Of a DNA stretch of 17,006 nucleotides, positions 1-7,321 are shown piece by piece. The notes below the pieces were generated by a model. The model had not been told where the DNA came from. It did not search any database and saw only the letters and a program-made list of their open reading frames with translations. The number at the start of each line of letters is the position of its first letter. The stretch's first letter is position 1. The DNA lies in the NCBI GenBank assembly GCA_041557595.1, contig JBFFGE010000098.1, positions 1-17,006 of the forward strand, given 5' to 3'. The stretch comes from JAOTYV01 sp041557595 (lineage in GTDB: Bacteria > Pseudomonadota > Alphaproteobacteria > UBA8366). The position numbers and the translations under genes are program-made.

Positions 1-1
1 C

Positions 2-1084
2 AAGGCGCTTGAAGAAATCGACCTGGATTCCGACCATCAGTTCTCGAACAGCGAGATCGAAACCCTGAAAACGCTTGTTCAGGTAATCCGAAAAGCCGAA
101 ATGGCGAAGGAACGGGAACGGCGTCTGGAAGCCGCCCGCGTCGAAAAGGCGGAAAGGTGCGCCTTTCCGGAGGCGCCGGCGAACGCCAAGATCTTGCTGC
201 TTGGCGCCTATACGGGAGAAGCGCTGTCGACCGTGTCGCTTGACGGCGATGACGCCGTTGTCTCCACGGCGAACATCAAGATCGACGCAGGCGCCCAACC
301 GCTCTACATCGTGCTTACCAGTACCCGGCCGATTATCTGGCAGGTGTCCGGGGCGACCGATCGCATCGTTCGTATCGTGGCGGGAAACGCCCGGTATGGC
401 CGAACGCTCCATGGGGCAGCCGCTCTAAATCCCCGCGTCGGCGTCACGGGCGTGGCGGCGGACCGGGTCTTTTTCCCGACGGCGGCGAATTGCTTGCTCC
501 CCTTCGCAAAGCCCGCGAGCCGGCAAGCCCGACTGGCGGCAACCACATTGCAAAACCTACTCGGGCGTATCCCGGATATCGTCACCGCCAGACGAACAAT
601 CAGCACCGTACAACTGCCTTCGAGCACCTTTAGCGGAACCGCGGACTACGGCAACACCGTCGATGTCCCGAAAGACGGGCCCACGGCGCCGATTTGGCAA
701 AAGTTGCTCCGGCACATGCCCGGCGGCCTGGTGAAGCTCGACCCCAAATCCATCGTCTCGCGCGCGGCAGCCAAGCCCTACAAGGTCCTGCCGACGGAAG
801 CCGGGCTTGCGCAACTTGTCGAGGAAGGCGCCTTGCGCCCGATCGCGCCCGATCGATCGGGCATACCGGGCGGAACCCGGTTCATTCCCGACCGTCCCAT
901 CGAGCAATCGAGCAAACATTCGAAATCAATGCCCGTCGATGTGGGTTTTCCGAGCGAATTCGAAATCCTGAAAAAGATGACGTTACCGGCCGGCCTCACC
1001 GGCGCCCATAGGACGCAGTTCGTCCTCAAGCCCGGCGTTCCGCGGCCCGACGGATCCTCCGGACACTCCAGGATCCGGGAATAA
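2..1084 (+). CDS. Uncharacterised protein, C-terminal part (5' end outside window)
   Basis: I do not recognise this family. The reading frame is open from the window's left edge through to the TAA at 1082-1084, so the first in-window ATG (position 101) is probably internal and the gene starts upstream; 360 residues are visible. The first ~55 residues are highly charged and probably helical (many K, E and R). Then comes a beta-rich segment beginning KILLLGAYTGEAL, with a later PLYIVLTSTRPIIWQVSGA stretch, which resembles a compact beta-sandwich-like module. The final ~120 residues hold several Pro/Gly-rich turns and end in a polar tail. No catalytic motif or membrane helix is evident, and secretion cannot be judged without the N-terminus. 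It is followed by a ~315-bp gap before the helicase, so co-transcription is doubtful. The coding frame is sound; the function is unknown. Confidence 0.75.
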   Translation, partial: KALEEIDLDSDHQFSNSEIETLKTLVQVIRKAEMAKERERRLEAARVEKAERCAFPEAPANAKILLLGAYTGEALSTVSLDGDDAVVSTANIKIDAGAQPLYIVLTSTRPIIWQVSGATDRIVRIVAGNARYGRTLHGAAALNPRVGVTGVAADRVFFPTAANCLLPFAKPASRQARLAATTLQNLLGRIPDIVTARRTISTVQLPSSTFSGTADYGNTVDVPKDGPTAPIWQKLLRHMPGGLVKLDPKSIVSRAAAKPYKVLPTEAGLAQLVEEGALRPIAPDRSGIPGGTRFIPDRPIEQSSKHSKSMPVDVGFPSEFEILKKMTLPAGLTGAHRTQFVLKPGVPRPDGSSGHSRIRE

Positions 1085-1399
1085 CGCGCAGCCGCCGGGC
1101 GCAATAGAATGGTTAACAAATAATACCGCTGCTGATTTGTGTATCAATTTTACGTCTATGCCGGCGTCAAAGTAATGCGCCCATGCGACAAAGGTTGACA
1201 TTCGACTCCGAAAGCGCCATTTCATGGCTTCTACCTTGTCTCGCGATAGCGCGATGCGCCGCCACAACACAGGCAGCGCCCTAAATCCCGAGAAAGATTT
1301 CATCAATCCGCCCGTCCCGGCAGCGCACGGGGCGTAGCAATAGTCCGGTCCGACGTTCCGCAACCCGCGAAACGTCCTGCGCCGGCAGAAAGTTATTAC
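1085..1399. other. Intergenic region with possible helicase promoter
   Basis: This stretch holds no convincing gene. The first ~70 bases are noticeably AT-rich compared with the neighbouring genes. A perfect TTGACA hexamer lies at 1195-1200, in the right orientation to drive the helicase at 1400, but no good -10 element sits 16-18 bases downstream. If the promoter is real the helicase message would carry a leader of about 170 bases. Long leaders are common for cold-regulated DEAD-box helicase mRNAs, which is an analogy only. Confidence 0.3.
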
Positions 1400-2623
1400 G
1401 TGAATCATAAAGACTTTTCGGAGCTCGGCCTCAACGAGCGCCTCCTGCGTGTCCTGCACGCGGAAAAATACGACCGCCCGACTCCCATTCAGGAACAGGC
1501 GATCCCGCATCTCTTGGCCGGCAAGGACCTCCTGGGCATCGCCCAGACCGGAACCGGCAAGACGGCGGCCTTCGGCCTGCCGATCCTGCACAGCCTTGCC
1601 GCGCGCAAGGATCGCCCCGAGCCGCGTACCGCGCGGGCGCTTATCCTCGCGCCGACCCGCGAGCTCGTCATTCAAATCGGCCAGTCCCTGCGCACCTACG
1701 GCCGCGATCTGTCCCTACGCCAAACCGTGATTTACGGCGGTGTCGGCCAGAAATCGCAGGTCGACGCGATGCGCCGCGGTGTCGACGTCCTCGTCGCGAC
1801 CCCGGGCCGTCTACTCGATCTGATGAACCAGCGGCATCTGCGGCTCGACGGCGTCCTCCATTTCGTCCTCGACGTAGCGGACCGGATGCTCGATATGGGC
1901 TTCATCCACGACGTCAAGAAAATCGTGGCGGCCCTGCCGCGCAAGCGGCAGACGCTGTTCTTCTCGGCAACCATGCCGAACGCGGTGTCCGGCCTGGCAA
2001 GCGCCATCCTGCACGATCCCGTCCGCGTCGCCGTTACGCCGACCGCAACGCCGGTGGAGCGCATCGAACAACGCGTCTTCTTTGTTCCGGCCGACCAGAA
2101 ACGCAGCCTGCTGACCGATATTTTAAAGGATCCGGCGCTGGAACGGGCTATTGTCTTTACCCGTACCAAACACCGCGCCAACCGTGTGGCCGAGCAGCTG
2201 GATCGAGCCGGAATCGGCGCCGAAGCCATTCACGGCAACAAATCCCAGGCGGCGCGTCAGCGCGCTCTCGAAAGTTTCAAACGCGGACGCGTCCGCGTCT
2301 TGGTTGCCACCGACATTGCGGCGCGCGGGATCGACGTCGAGGGCGTGACTCACGTCATCAATTTCGAACTGCCGAACGTACCCGAGGATTACGTCCATCG
2401 CATCGGCCGCACCGCGCGCGCCGGCGCATCGGGCATCGCGATTGCGCTCTGTGATCCGAACGAACAGACTTACCTGCGCAGCATCGAGCATTTGACCAAG
2501 GTCCCGCTCACGGTCGCCGGCGGCGAGCCATCGCTGCGCGTACCGGCGAATACCAGCAAGAAGCCGGCCCGTTCCAACCGAAACCGTCGCCATCGCAATC
2601 AAAAATCGCGCCGCGCCGCATGA
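1400..2623 (+). CDS. DEAD-box RNA helicase, RhlE-like, with DVAD in motif II
   Basis: This 407-residue protein has the full two-domain RNA helicase layout. The Q motif (PTPIQEQAIP) is near residue 27, motif I (AQTGTGKT) near 48, motif Ia (PTREL) near 85, Ib (TPGR) near 134, motif III (SAT) at 189-191, motif V (ATDIAARGID) near 303 and motif VI (HRIGRTARAG) at 333-342. A basic C-terminal tail rich in K, R and N follows, as in RhlE-type proteins that bind RNA through the tail. Such enzymes remodel RNA in ribosome assembly, mRNA decay or cold adaptation. Motif II reads D158-V159-A160-D161, so the glutamate that activates water for ATP hydrolysis is a valine (codon GTA at 1874-1876). All other motifs are intact. 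The start is GTG with a weak Shine-Dalgarno (AGAAAG). Family assignment is firm; RhlE subgroup is likely; ATPase activity is doubtful. Confidence 0.93.
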   Translation: MNHKDFSELGLNERLLRVLHAEKYDRPTPIQEQAIPHLLAGKDLLGIAQTGTGKTAAFGLPILHSLAARKDRPEPRTARALILAPTRELVIQIGQSLRTYGRDLSLRQTVIYGGVGQKSQVDAMRRGVDVLVATPGRLLDLMNQRHLRLDGVLHFVLDVADRMLDMGFIHDVKKIVAALPRKRQTLFFSATMPNAVSGLASAILHDPVRVAVTPTATPVERIEQRVFFVPADQKRSLLTDILKDPALERAIVFTRTKHRANRVAEQLDRAGIGAEAIHGNKSQAARQRALESFKRGRVRVLVATDIAARGIDVEGVTHVINFELPNVPEDYVHRIGRTARAGASGIAIALCDPNEQTYLRSIEHLTKVPLTVAGGEPSLRVPANTSKKPARSNRNRRHRNQKSRRAA

Positions 2624-2634
2624 TTTAAGGAAAC

Positions 2635-2666
2635 ACCCCGGCGCGGATGATAATTCCCGCCGGGGT
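2635..2666. terminator. Hairpin between convergent genes, possible bidirectional terminator
   Basis: A perfect stem CCCCGGCG (2636-2643) pairs with CGCCGGGG (2658-2665), extended by an A-T pair, around a 14-base loop. It lies between the helicase stop and the stop of the leftward gene at 2675. There is no strong T run on either side, so intrinsic termination is plausible but not certain. Confidence 0.55.
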
Positions 2667-2674
2667 TACTGCGT

Positions 2675-3430
2675 TTACACGGCGTCCACGAAGATGCGGG
2701 TACCATCGGCCAGATCGACGACGCCACGAACGTCGGTTCTTAGTTTGTGACCGTGCGATCCCCAGAAGCGCAGCCAGCGGATTCCGTATTGCACGGCATT
2801 GACGCTGCCCGGGTCGGGATCGCGATCCGCATTCTCATAATCGTTCAACGCCTTTTCGAGCGTGTCGGCCATCGCGAGCAACTCGTTCGGCTGCTCGACC
2901 AGCATGAGACCGGTTTCGAAGTCGTAACCGGCTAGCTCTGTGTCTGCATAATAGGTTACGTCGTTGTAATCGGGCAGCAATGAGTGACAGCCAAAGGCGT
3001 AAATGCTGTCCGTGAAATTCTGAAATTGTCCGATGGCGTCCTTTCGATCCGGCGCCGTGGGAACGATAAGTTTCGGTGGCGACTCATTTGCATGAAATTC
3101 CAACACCGTCTCGAAGGGGCCGGTCCAGAACGCATAATTCTCCACCGCGACGCGCCAATCCTCCAGTTTCGATCGGTGCAGCATATGGCCGAAATCCTTT
3201 CCCCTGGACACGAAATCCCAAATTCGGCTGAATACCGTGAAGGGCGGGTCGGGTTCGGGCGGCGGCCCCGGATCGGGCAGCTCGGTCTGCGCGTGATCAT
3301 AGAGCTTGCGGAGCATCTCGACGGTTTCCGGATCGGATTTGTCGAAACGCTTTCCCCCGGCCGTATGCTCCTGACGTATTGTCTCCCGTCCTTCGCTCTT
3401 GTTCAGCACCACCCAGTCATACAGAGGCAT
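2675..3430 (-). CDS. Uncharacterised protein, tandem paralogue 2
   Basis: I cannot name this family. The 251-residue protein is soluble-looking and acidic, with no signal peptide or membrane segment. It shares ordered blocks with the upstream neighbour at 3453-4178: an N-terminal DW-V---K patch, a PDPG turn near residue 50, an FETVLE block, a DRKDA(I/L)--F block, a YDFETGLMLV block, and a closing YGIRWLRFWGSHGHKL block. It carries a ~20-residue C-terminal extension that the neighbour lacks. The ATG at 3430 is preferred over a GTG at 3436 because GGGAG lies seven bases before the ATG. The gap to the upstream gene is 22 bases, so the pair is very probably one leftward operon made by tandem duplication. 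An immunity or toxin-neutralising role is a conceivable guess, but nothing in the sequence proves it. Confidence 0.8.
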   Translation of the reverse strand: MPLYDWVVLNKSEGRETIRQEHTAGGKRFDKSDPETVEMLRKLYDHAQTELPDPGPPPEPDPPFTVFSRIWDFVSRGKDFGHMLHRSKLEDWRVAVENYAFWTGPFETVLEFHANESPPKLIVPTAPDRKDAIGQFQNFTDSIYAFGCHSLLPDYNDVTYYADTELAGYDFETGLMLVEQPNELLAMADTLEKALNDYENADRDPDPGSVNAVQYGIRWLRFWGSHGHKLRTDVRGVVDLADGTRIFVDAV

Positions 3431-3452
3431 CGGCACGCTCCCGCTATGCTAC

Positions 3453-4178
3453 TCACCAATCGGCGACCAATTCGTGCCCGTGGCCGCCCCAGAACCGAAG
3501 ATATCGCACCGCGCTTTCCGTAATCTCGATTCCGAATTTGACGTCTTCGTCGTCCAGGTCGGCGCCGCTCTCCTGTAACTTCTTCGACGCGGTTTCCATG
3601 TCGTTCACCATCTGAAGCATTTCGTCCGGCGTCAAATCGCTGACAATGAAAAGCCCATAGTCAAAGCCGAGTTCATTCGACGCAAAGACCGTGGCAGGGT
3701 TGATTTCCTCGCGCAGTTCATTGGCTCGAAAGTCATACGGACCTCCGGTGCCGAGAAAGTCCGCCAAGGCATCCTGTCGGTCCGCGGCCGCATACTTGAT
3801 AATCCCGTTCCACCCCGAATCCGGGTCCTCGACCGACGCCAACGCATTTTCGAGAACCGTTTCGAAGGAACGATGCCAGTGCTCAAATCCGTCTTTTTGA
3901 CGACGCCATCGTCGGTTCGCCCCTTCGTATTCGTCGCGCCGCCGCATGGCTTGTCCCGAGAACCGATCCTTTATCCGCGCGAATACCCGGGGTTCGGCCG
4001 GCGCAACCGGCGCGCCACCCGGGTCCGGGAATTCCTTTTTTCGCTCCTCATGCAGTTGCCTGAAGGCCTCGATCGATTGCGGATCGCCTCGATCGAGTAC
4101 AATCGGGCACGCCGTTTCACGGGGCATGACATCGCAGCCATTTTCTCTTTTCGATTGAACGAACCAATCGAGTCCCAT
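3453..4178 (-). CDS. Uncharacterised protein, tandem paralogue 1
   Basis: This 241-residue cytosolic-looking protein begins MGLDWFVQSK and ends shortly after the block AVRYLRFWGGHGHEL (about residues 223-237). The shared blocks with the downstream paralogue are FPDPG (~50), FETVLE (105-110), DRQDALADF (133-141), and a GFDYGLFIVSDLTPDEML segment (~171-188) followed by a helix. The conserved aromatic/His/Gly ending suggests a binding or active site, but no known catalytic motif is apparent. The ATG at 4178 is supported by GAAGGG eight bases upstream. It is the first gene of a two-gene leftward unit; the 5' region at 4214-4262 holds palindromes and a TTGACA that could serve as its control region. 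Real gene: high confidence. Function: unknown. Confidence 0.82.
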   Translation of the reverse strand: MGLDWFVQSKRENGCDVMPRETACPIVLDRGDPQSIEAFRQLHEERKKEFPDPGGAPVAPAEPRVFARIKDRFSGQAMRRRDEYEGANRRWRRQKDGFEHWHRSFETVLENALASVEDPDSGWNGIIKYAAADRQDALADFLGTGGPYDFRANELREEINPATVFASNELGFDYGLFIVSDLTPDEMLQMVNDMETASKKLQESGADLDDEDVKFGIEITESAVRYLRFWGGHGHELVADW

Positions 4179-4213
4179 CGCTCACACCCTTCGATACGGC
4201 ACTCTCGCATTAC

Positions 4214-4262
4214 GTGCATACATTGTATAACACACCAATATCGTGTGCCGTGTCAATCTGGA
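4214..4262 (-). promoter_or_regulatory. Candidate promoter/operator of the tandem-paralogue operon
   Basis: Reading leftward, TTGACA occupies 4251-4256 and TATACA lies at 4224-4229, but the 21-base spacing is longer than ideal. Two small palindromes overlap them: ATACATTGTAT near 4218-4228, and CACAC-N7-GTGTG around 4231-4247. The AT-rich character contrasts with the flanks. The combination suggests a regulated promoter, but the spacing makes this tentative. The rest of the 4179-4488 interval shows no gene. Confidence 0.3.
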
Positions 4263-4488
4263 AGACATTGCAAAGATGCCGATACCTGCCGGAACCCGAA
4301 ATTTGCGAAAATTCACGCCCGCCTAACCCGCAGGCCATTCGCCCTTCAGGCCGCCCATCGGCGAGCCTTCGAATTTATGCGAACTCGGCCGGATGGACCG
4401 GCAAACCATTTGTCATAGTCATCGCGTCTGGTTCGGCTGCCGCGGCGCTTCCACGGCAATCCACCGCTCGGCGGCCTCCCTGACTCAT

Positions 4489-4587
4489 AGATCAACCAGC
4501 CTTTGATTGGAATCAATTGAAGGCAGAAAAGTTGATCGATTCTATAAAGAAAGAGCGGCGTGTTCCCAAATGGGCACACGCTGCCCT
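4489..4587 (+). repeat. Two-hairpin dispersed repeat, copy A
   Basis: This is one of three copies of a ~110-bp element. The left hairpin is bounded by GATCAAC (4490-4496) and GTTGATC (4531-4537), with inner CCTTTGATTG pairing with CAATTGAAGG. A conserved linker GATTCTATAAAG follows. The right hairpin is GCGGCGTGTTCCC/GGGCACACGCTGC around an AAAT loop. The right end runs into the stop codon of the leftward gene at 4586. Relative to copies B and C it lacks a TTAT bulge and the last ~10 bases. Confidence 0.85.
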
Positions 4588-5410
4588 AGTCGCGTTTTTG
4601 GTTCAGCTGATCCGACAGGAACGAGTACTGCACCGCCCGGCCGATGCCGCGCCGCAGGTATTCGAGCCGCAGGACCTGCGCCGGCGCGACGTTGCAGAGG
4701 CTAATGTCCGGCCCGAAATCGCGAATGAGCTGAATATGCTGTTCGGGGAAGCGGAACGGGTCCGGCTCAATGACGATATGCTTGTACCAGGGTTGGTCCG
4801 GGATCGCCTTGAAGGCGTCCGGCGATACATCGGCCATCATATCGAGCTCGCTCTGCTCGACAATGACGTGGTGCACCCCCGCCCCCATCACGAAATCGAC
4901 GATGGCGCCCAGCTGATCGAGCGTGATCGCCTCGGTCGGCTGCTTGCGTCCGAACTCATAGACCACACCGATGCCGGCCTTTTGAAACCGGTCGATTTCG
5001 CGCAGCCGTTCGTCGCGGGTGAGTTCCAGATAGTTCTCGGAAATCTCCAGATACTTCATGCCGAGCCGGCCCAGATGCGTGACCAACTCGTCAACCGCGT
5101 TCTGGTGATAGGCGATTTCGAACAGGATGCCGCCGGCGAATGTATCGACCCCGTGCTCCGCATAGACCGCCATGATTTTTTTGATCAATTCCGGCGGATA
5201 GAACAAGGCGTTGGTCGCAAAGATCTTCGCCATGTCGATAAACGGCGCGCCATAGGACAGGAGATCGCGCAGGCCGTTCTCGCCGATCCAGCCGAATTCG
5301 TCCGGCCCCATGTCGATCATCACGGTCAGGCCGGTCTTGCGCGGCTTCCCCGGCCGCTCCGGCAATTTCAACCGTTCGTATTCGTAATAGCCGTCTTCCT
5401 TGGTGAACAC
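4586..5410 (-). CDS. Phosphosulfolactate synthase (ComA)-family protein
   Basis: The 274-residue protein matches the phosphosulfolactate synthase family, a TIM-barrel group whose archaeal member adds sulfite to phosphoenolpyruvate in coenzyme M synthesis; plant HSA32 is a relative. Family blocks are seen in order: GLTVMIDMG (27-35), FIDMAKIFATNALFYP (57-72), FAGGILFEIAYHQ (91-103), YLEISENYLEL (120-130), a VIEPDPFRF segment (~213-221), and CNVAPAQVLRLEYLRRG (239-255). The length is near the family norm. The GTG start at 5410 has GGAG eight bases upstream. The gene stands alone, with no other coenzyme M or sulfolactate genes visible, and is bracketed by inverted repeat copies A and B. Family membership is strong; the real substrate in this bacterium is unknown. 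Confidence 0.85.
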   Translation of the reverse strand: MFTKEDGYYEYERLKLPERPGKPRKTGLTVMIDMGPDEFGWIGENGLRDLLSYGAPFIDMAKIFATNALFYPPELIKKIMAVYAEHGVDTFAGGILFEIAYHQNAVDELVTHLGRLGMKYLEISENYLELTRDERLREIDRFQKAGIGVVYEFGRKQPTEAITLDQLGAIVDFVMGAGVHHVIVEQSELDMMADVSPDAFKAIPDQPWYKHIVIEPDPFRFPEQHIQLIRDFGPDISLCNVAPAQVLRLEYLRRGIGRAVQYSFLSDQLNQKRD

Positions 5411-5529
5411 CGTGATCTCTCCCCGACTTCGTTTGCGCGGCTGTATGCGGCCCGGCTTCGATCATAGCGCAGGCAGCGCGGCCACCGAAACCGTTGGCGC
5501 AAGACGAATATCGGTATCGGACGCCATCG

Positions 5530-5640
5530 ACGGCCAGAGCAGCGTGCGCCCAATAGGGCGCACATAAGCAGCTCCATCTTTATAGAATCGATCAACTTTT
5601 CCGCCTTTGACCGATTCCAATTTAAAGGCAGGTTGATCTA
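5530..5640 (-). repeat. Two-hairpin dispersed repeat, copy B
   Basis: Same element as copies A and C, in the opposite orientation to both. On the minus strand it begins AGATCAACCTGCCTTT and ends GCTGCTCTGGCCGTC. Its left hairpin is closed by plus-strand GTTGATC (5632-5638) and GATCAAC (5590-5596), with CCTTT/AAAGG inside. Its right hairpin has GTGCGCCC-TATT-GGGCGCAC, closed by GAGCTGC/GCTGCTC with a TTAT bulge on one arm. It lies upstream of the ComA-like gene, about 120 bases from its start. Confidence 0.88.
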
Positions 5641-5745
5641 ATCGGCGCGTAATGCATCCGGTTTACCGGGTGAGTTAATCCGTCAGTCCCGACCTGCGTA
5701 TGGCGATAAGCTACTACTCTGCGGAGGACAGGAGGTCAGCCTTAT

Positions 5746-6512
5746 ATGCACGCAGTATTATTGGCGGCGGGCCGATCGCAGCGGCTCGGAGATTTGACAA
5801 GCGATCTACCGAAATGCCTGCTGGAGGTCGGCGGACGGCCCTTCATCATGTATTCCCTCGAAAACCTCGTTCGCGGCGGCGTGCGCGAAATAACGATTGT
5901 GACGGGACATTGCGACGGTGCGATCCAGAACATGGCGACAATTTCCTTGGGGCACCGATCCGTTACCGGTTCAACCCGGATTATGCGCACACCGGAAGCG
6001 TCGTATCCTTGCTGATCGGTGCTGCAGCGGTGGAAGCGCCGCATTTGCTCGTCGTGGAATCCAACCTTCTCTATCACCCGAAATTCGTCAAACTGGCGAT
6101 AACCGCGGCTGAAGATACGATCATGGTCGCGGATGCGAGCGGGTCGGGTGACGAGGTCTTCATCTGCGCCGAGCCGGATGGCCGGCTCGGCTATCTCGGC
6201 AAGGGCGCAAGCGCACGCCTTCGCCAGAGAAGCCTCGGTGAATTTGCCGGCATTACCCGACTTTCGGCCGGGCTATGTCGCAGCTACATGGATCAGGCAC
6301 GGAGCCTTCAAACCGAAGGGAAAGCCGGCGGACATTATGAGGAGTTGATCTTTGAACTGGCGCAGGCCGGCCACAACGTCCGAGTCCGGCATTGCCCTTC
6401 ATTGCCATGGACGGAAGTGGACACACCCGACGACCTGGAGCGGGCAAGAACCAAAATTTACCCGCAACTTGAACATCTCTGGGCGGGCAAACCGGAAATT
6501 TTCCTGCCCTGA
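5746..6512 (+). pseudogene. Sugar/choline-phosphate-type nucleotidyltransferase, frameshifted
   Basis: The 5' frame (5746 to ~5952) encodes the nucleotide-binding signature LLAAGRSQRLG, then PKCLLEVGGRP, of the NTP-transferase family that makes CDP- or UDP-activated headgroups. The rest of the protein continues one frame back from ~5950 to 6512: a YAHTGSVVSLL block, a GDEVFICAEPDGRLGYLGKG block, and a WTEVDTPDDLERAR ending typical of LicC/PntC-like cytidylyltransferases. Restoring one G in the GGGG run at 5949-5952 would give an uninterrupted ~255-residue protein. An AGGAGG lies ten bases before the ATG. The break may be a true inactivating mutation, a reversible slip in a short homopolymer, or a sequencing error. 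Both halves keep family-level conservation, so any decay is recent. It is convergent with the CDP-alcohol phosphatidyltransferase, a logical user of its product. Confidence 0.85.
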
Positions 6513-6535
6513 ACGCACATTCCGATCCGCCCCTA

Positions 6536-7273
6536 TCAACCGGAACGGACGCGGCGCAGGTAACGGATATAGGCGGCGGCCCGAAGCAAGAGCTGCAGGA
6601 AAAATACCAATAGACAAGTGATCGGAGAAATCAAAGCTATCAGAATATTGAAAATAGAAACTTGATGGTCCATGCAATTCTTGATGAGTATTGTTACGTA
6701 GTTATCTTTAATCTTTGTATATTCGTATTTTTCGGGAAACGCAGAGTAAAAAATCTGCCACGTAAAGAAGCGAGCAAGCGTTCCCAAGATAAAAATAAAT
6801 CCGAACAACAGGACGGCTTCCGCCACCGGTGTCATCCCGATGCCCGTGTAATATCGATACGCGTATACGAACACGGCGGCGTACTGGAACGGCATGCTGA
6901 TGAAATCGATTGCCTTGTCGAGAAAAGCTCCGTACTCCGAAGCGGTTCCCGTTACCCTGGCCAATTGGCCATCAACACAATCCAATAGCAGGGCGAATTG
7001 GCTCAGCGCAAAGATCGTTACGACCGACACCGCGGGCATTTCGACAGGCAGGACGATAGCGGTCAGCAACGCGACGATGCCGATCACACCGCTTCCAACC
7101 GAAAGCATATTTGCCGCCATCCCCAGCCGGTAACCGGCGAAGGCAAGACCGATCGACAGGTTGTTCGCCGTAAGCCGCTCGATCAGTAAATGGCTCTCGA
7201 GGTTCCGTCCCCTCCAAAAATCGCGCAGCGTCAGCACGCGATCGATAGTTTCACTTCTTTCGGCGGTGCCCAT
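6536..7273 (-). CDS. CDP-alcohol phosphatidyltransferase family membrane protein
   Basis: This is a 245-residue integral membrane protein with about six hydrophobic segments. The complete CDP-alcohol phosphotransferase signature is present: D98-xx-D101-G102-xx-A105-R106-x8-G115-xxx-D119-xxx-D123, the metal- and CDP-binding residues. These enzymes transfer a phospho-alcohol from a CDP-linked donor to a second alcohol at the membrane, producing phospholipids or phosphodiester-linked solutes. The specific substrates cannot be read from sequence. ATG 7273 is chosen over the TTG at 7288 because GAGGA lies eight bases before it. It follows the GNAT gene by 48 bases, probably in one leftward operon, and converges on the broken nucleotidyltransferase 23 bases away. 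The distal (C-terminal) part is AT-rich relative to neighbours, partly because of membrane-segment codons and possibly from transfer. Confidence 0.9.
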   Translation of the reverse strand: MGTAERSETIDRVLTLRDFWRGRNLESHLLIERLTANNLSIGLAFAGYRLGMAANMLSVGSGVIGIVALLTAIVLPVEMPAVSVVTIFALSQFALLLDCVDGQLARVTGTASEYGAFLDKAIDFISMPFQYAAVFVYAYRYYTGIGMTPVAEAVLLFGFIFILGTLARFFTWQIFYSAFPEKYEYTKIKDNYVTILIKNCMDHQVSIFNILIALISPITCLLVFFLQLLLRAAAYIRYLRRVRSG

Positions 7274-7321
7274 CCCGGCTTTCCTCAATCGCGGGTTGGC
7301 CGCGACACGGCCATGATTGCG

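Noticed and set aside
983..1675. 230-residue minus-strand open frame across the gap before the helicase
   Set aside because: It overlaps the helicase N-terminus and upstream gene in antisense, with no recognisable domain or start signal.
2675..4178. Toxin-antitoxin pair
   Set aside because: Both proteins are homologous to each other and about 250 residues long, unlike a typical toxin plus small antitoxin.
4517..5467. 316-residue plus-strand open frame starting inside repeat copy A
   Set aside because: Antisense to the ComA-like gene; the start lies in repeat sequence and there is no family signature.
4489..5640. Composite transposon bounded by repeat copies A and B
   Set aside because: No transposase lies between or beside the copies, and no target-site duplication was seen; kept only as a repeat pair.
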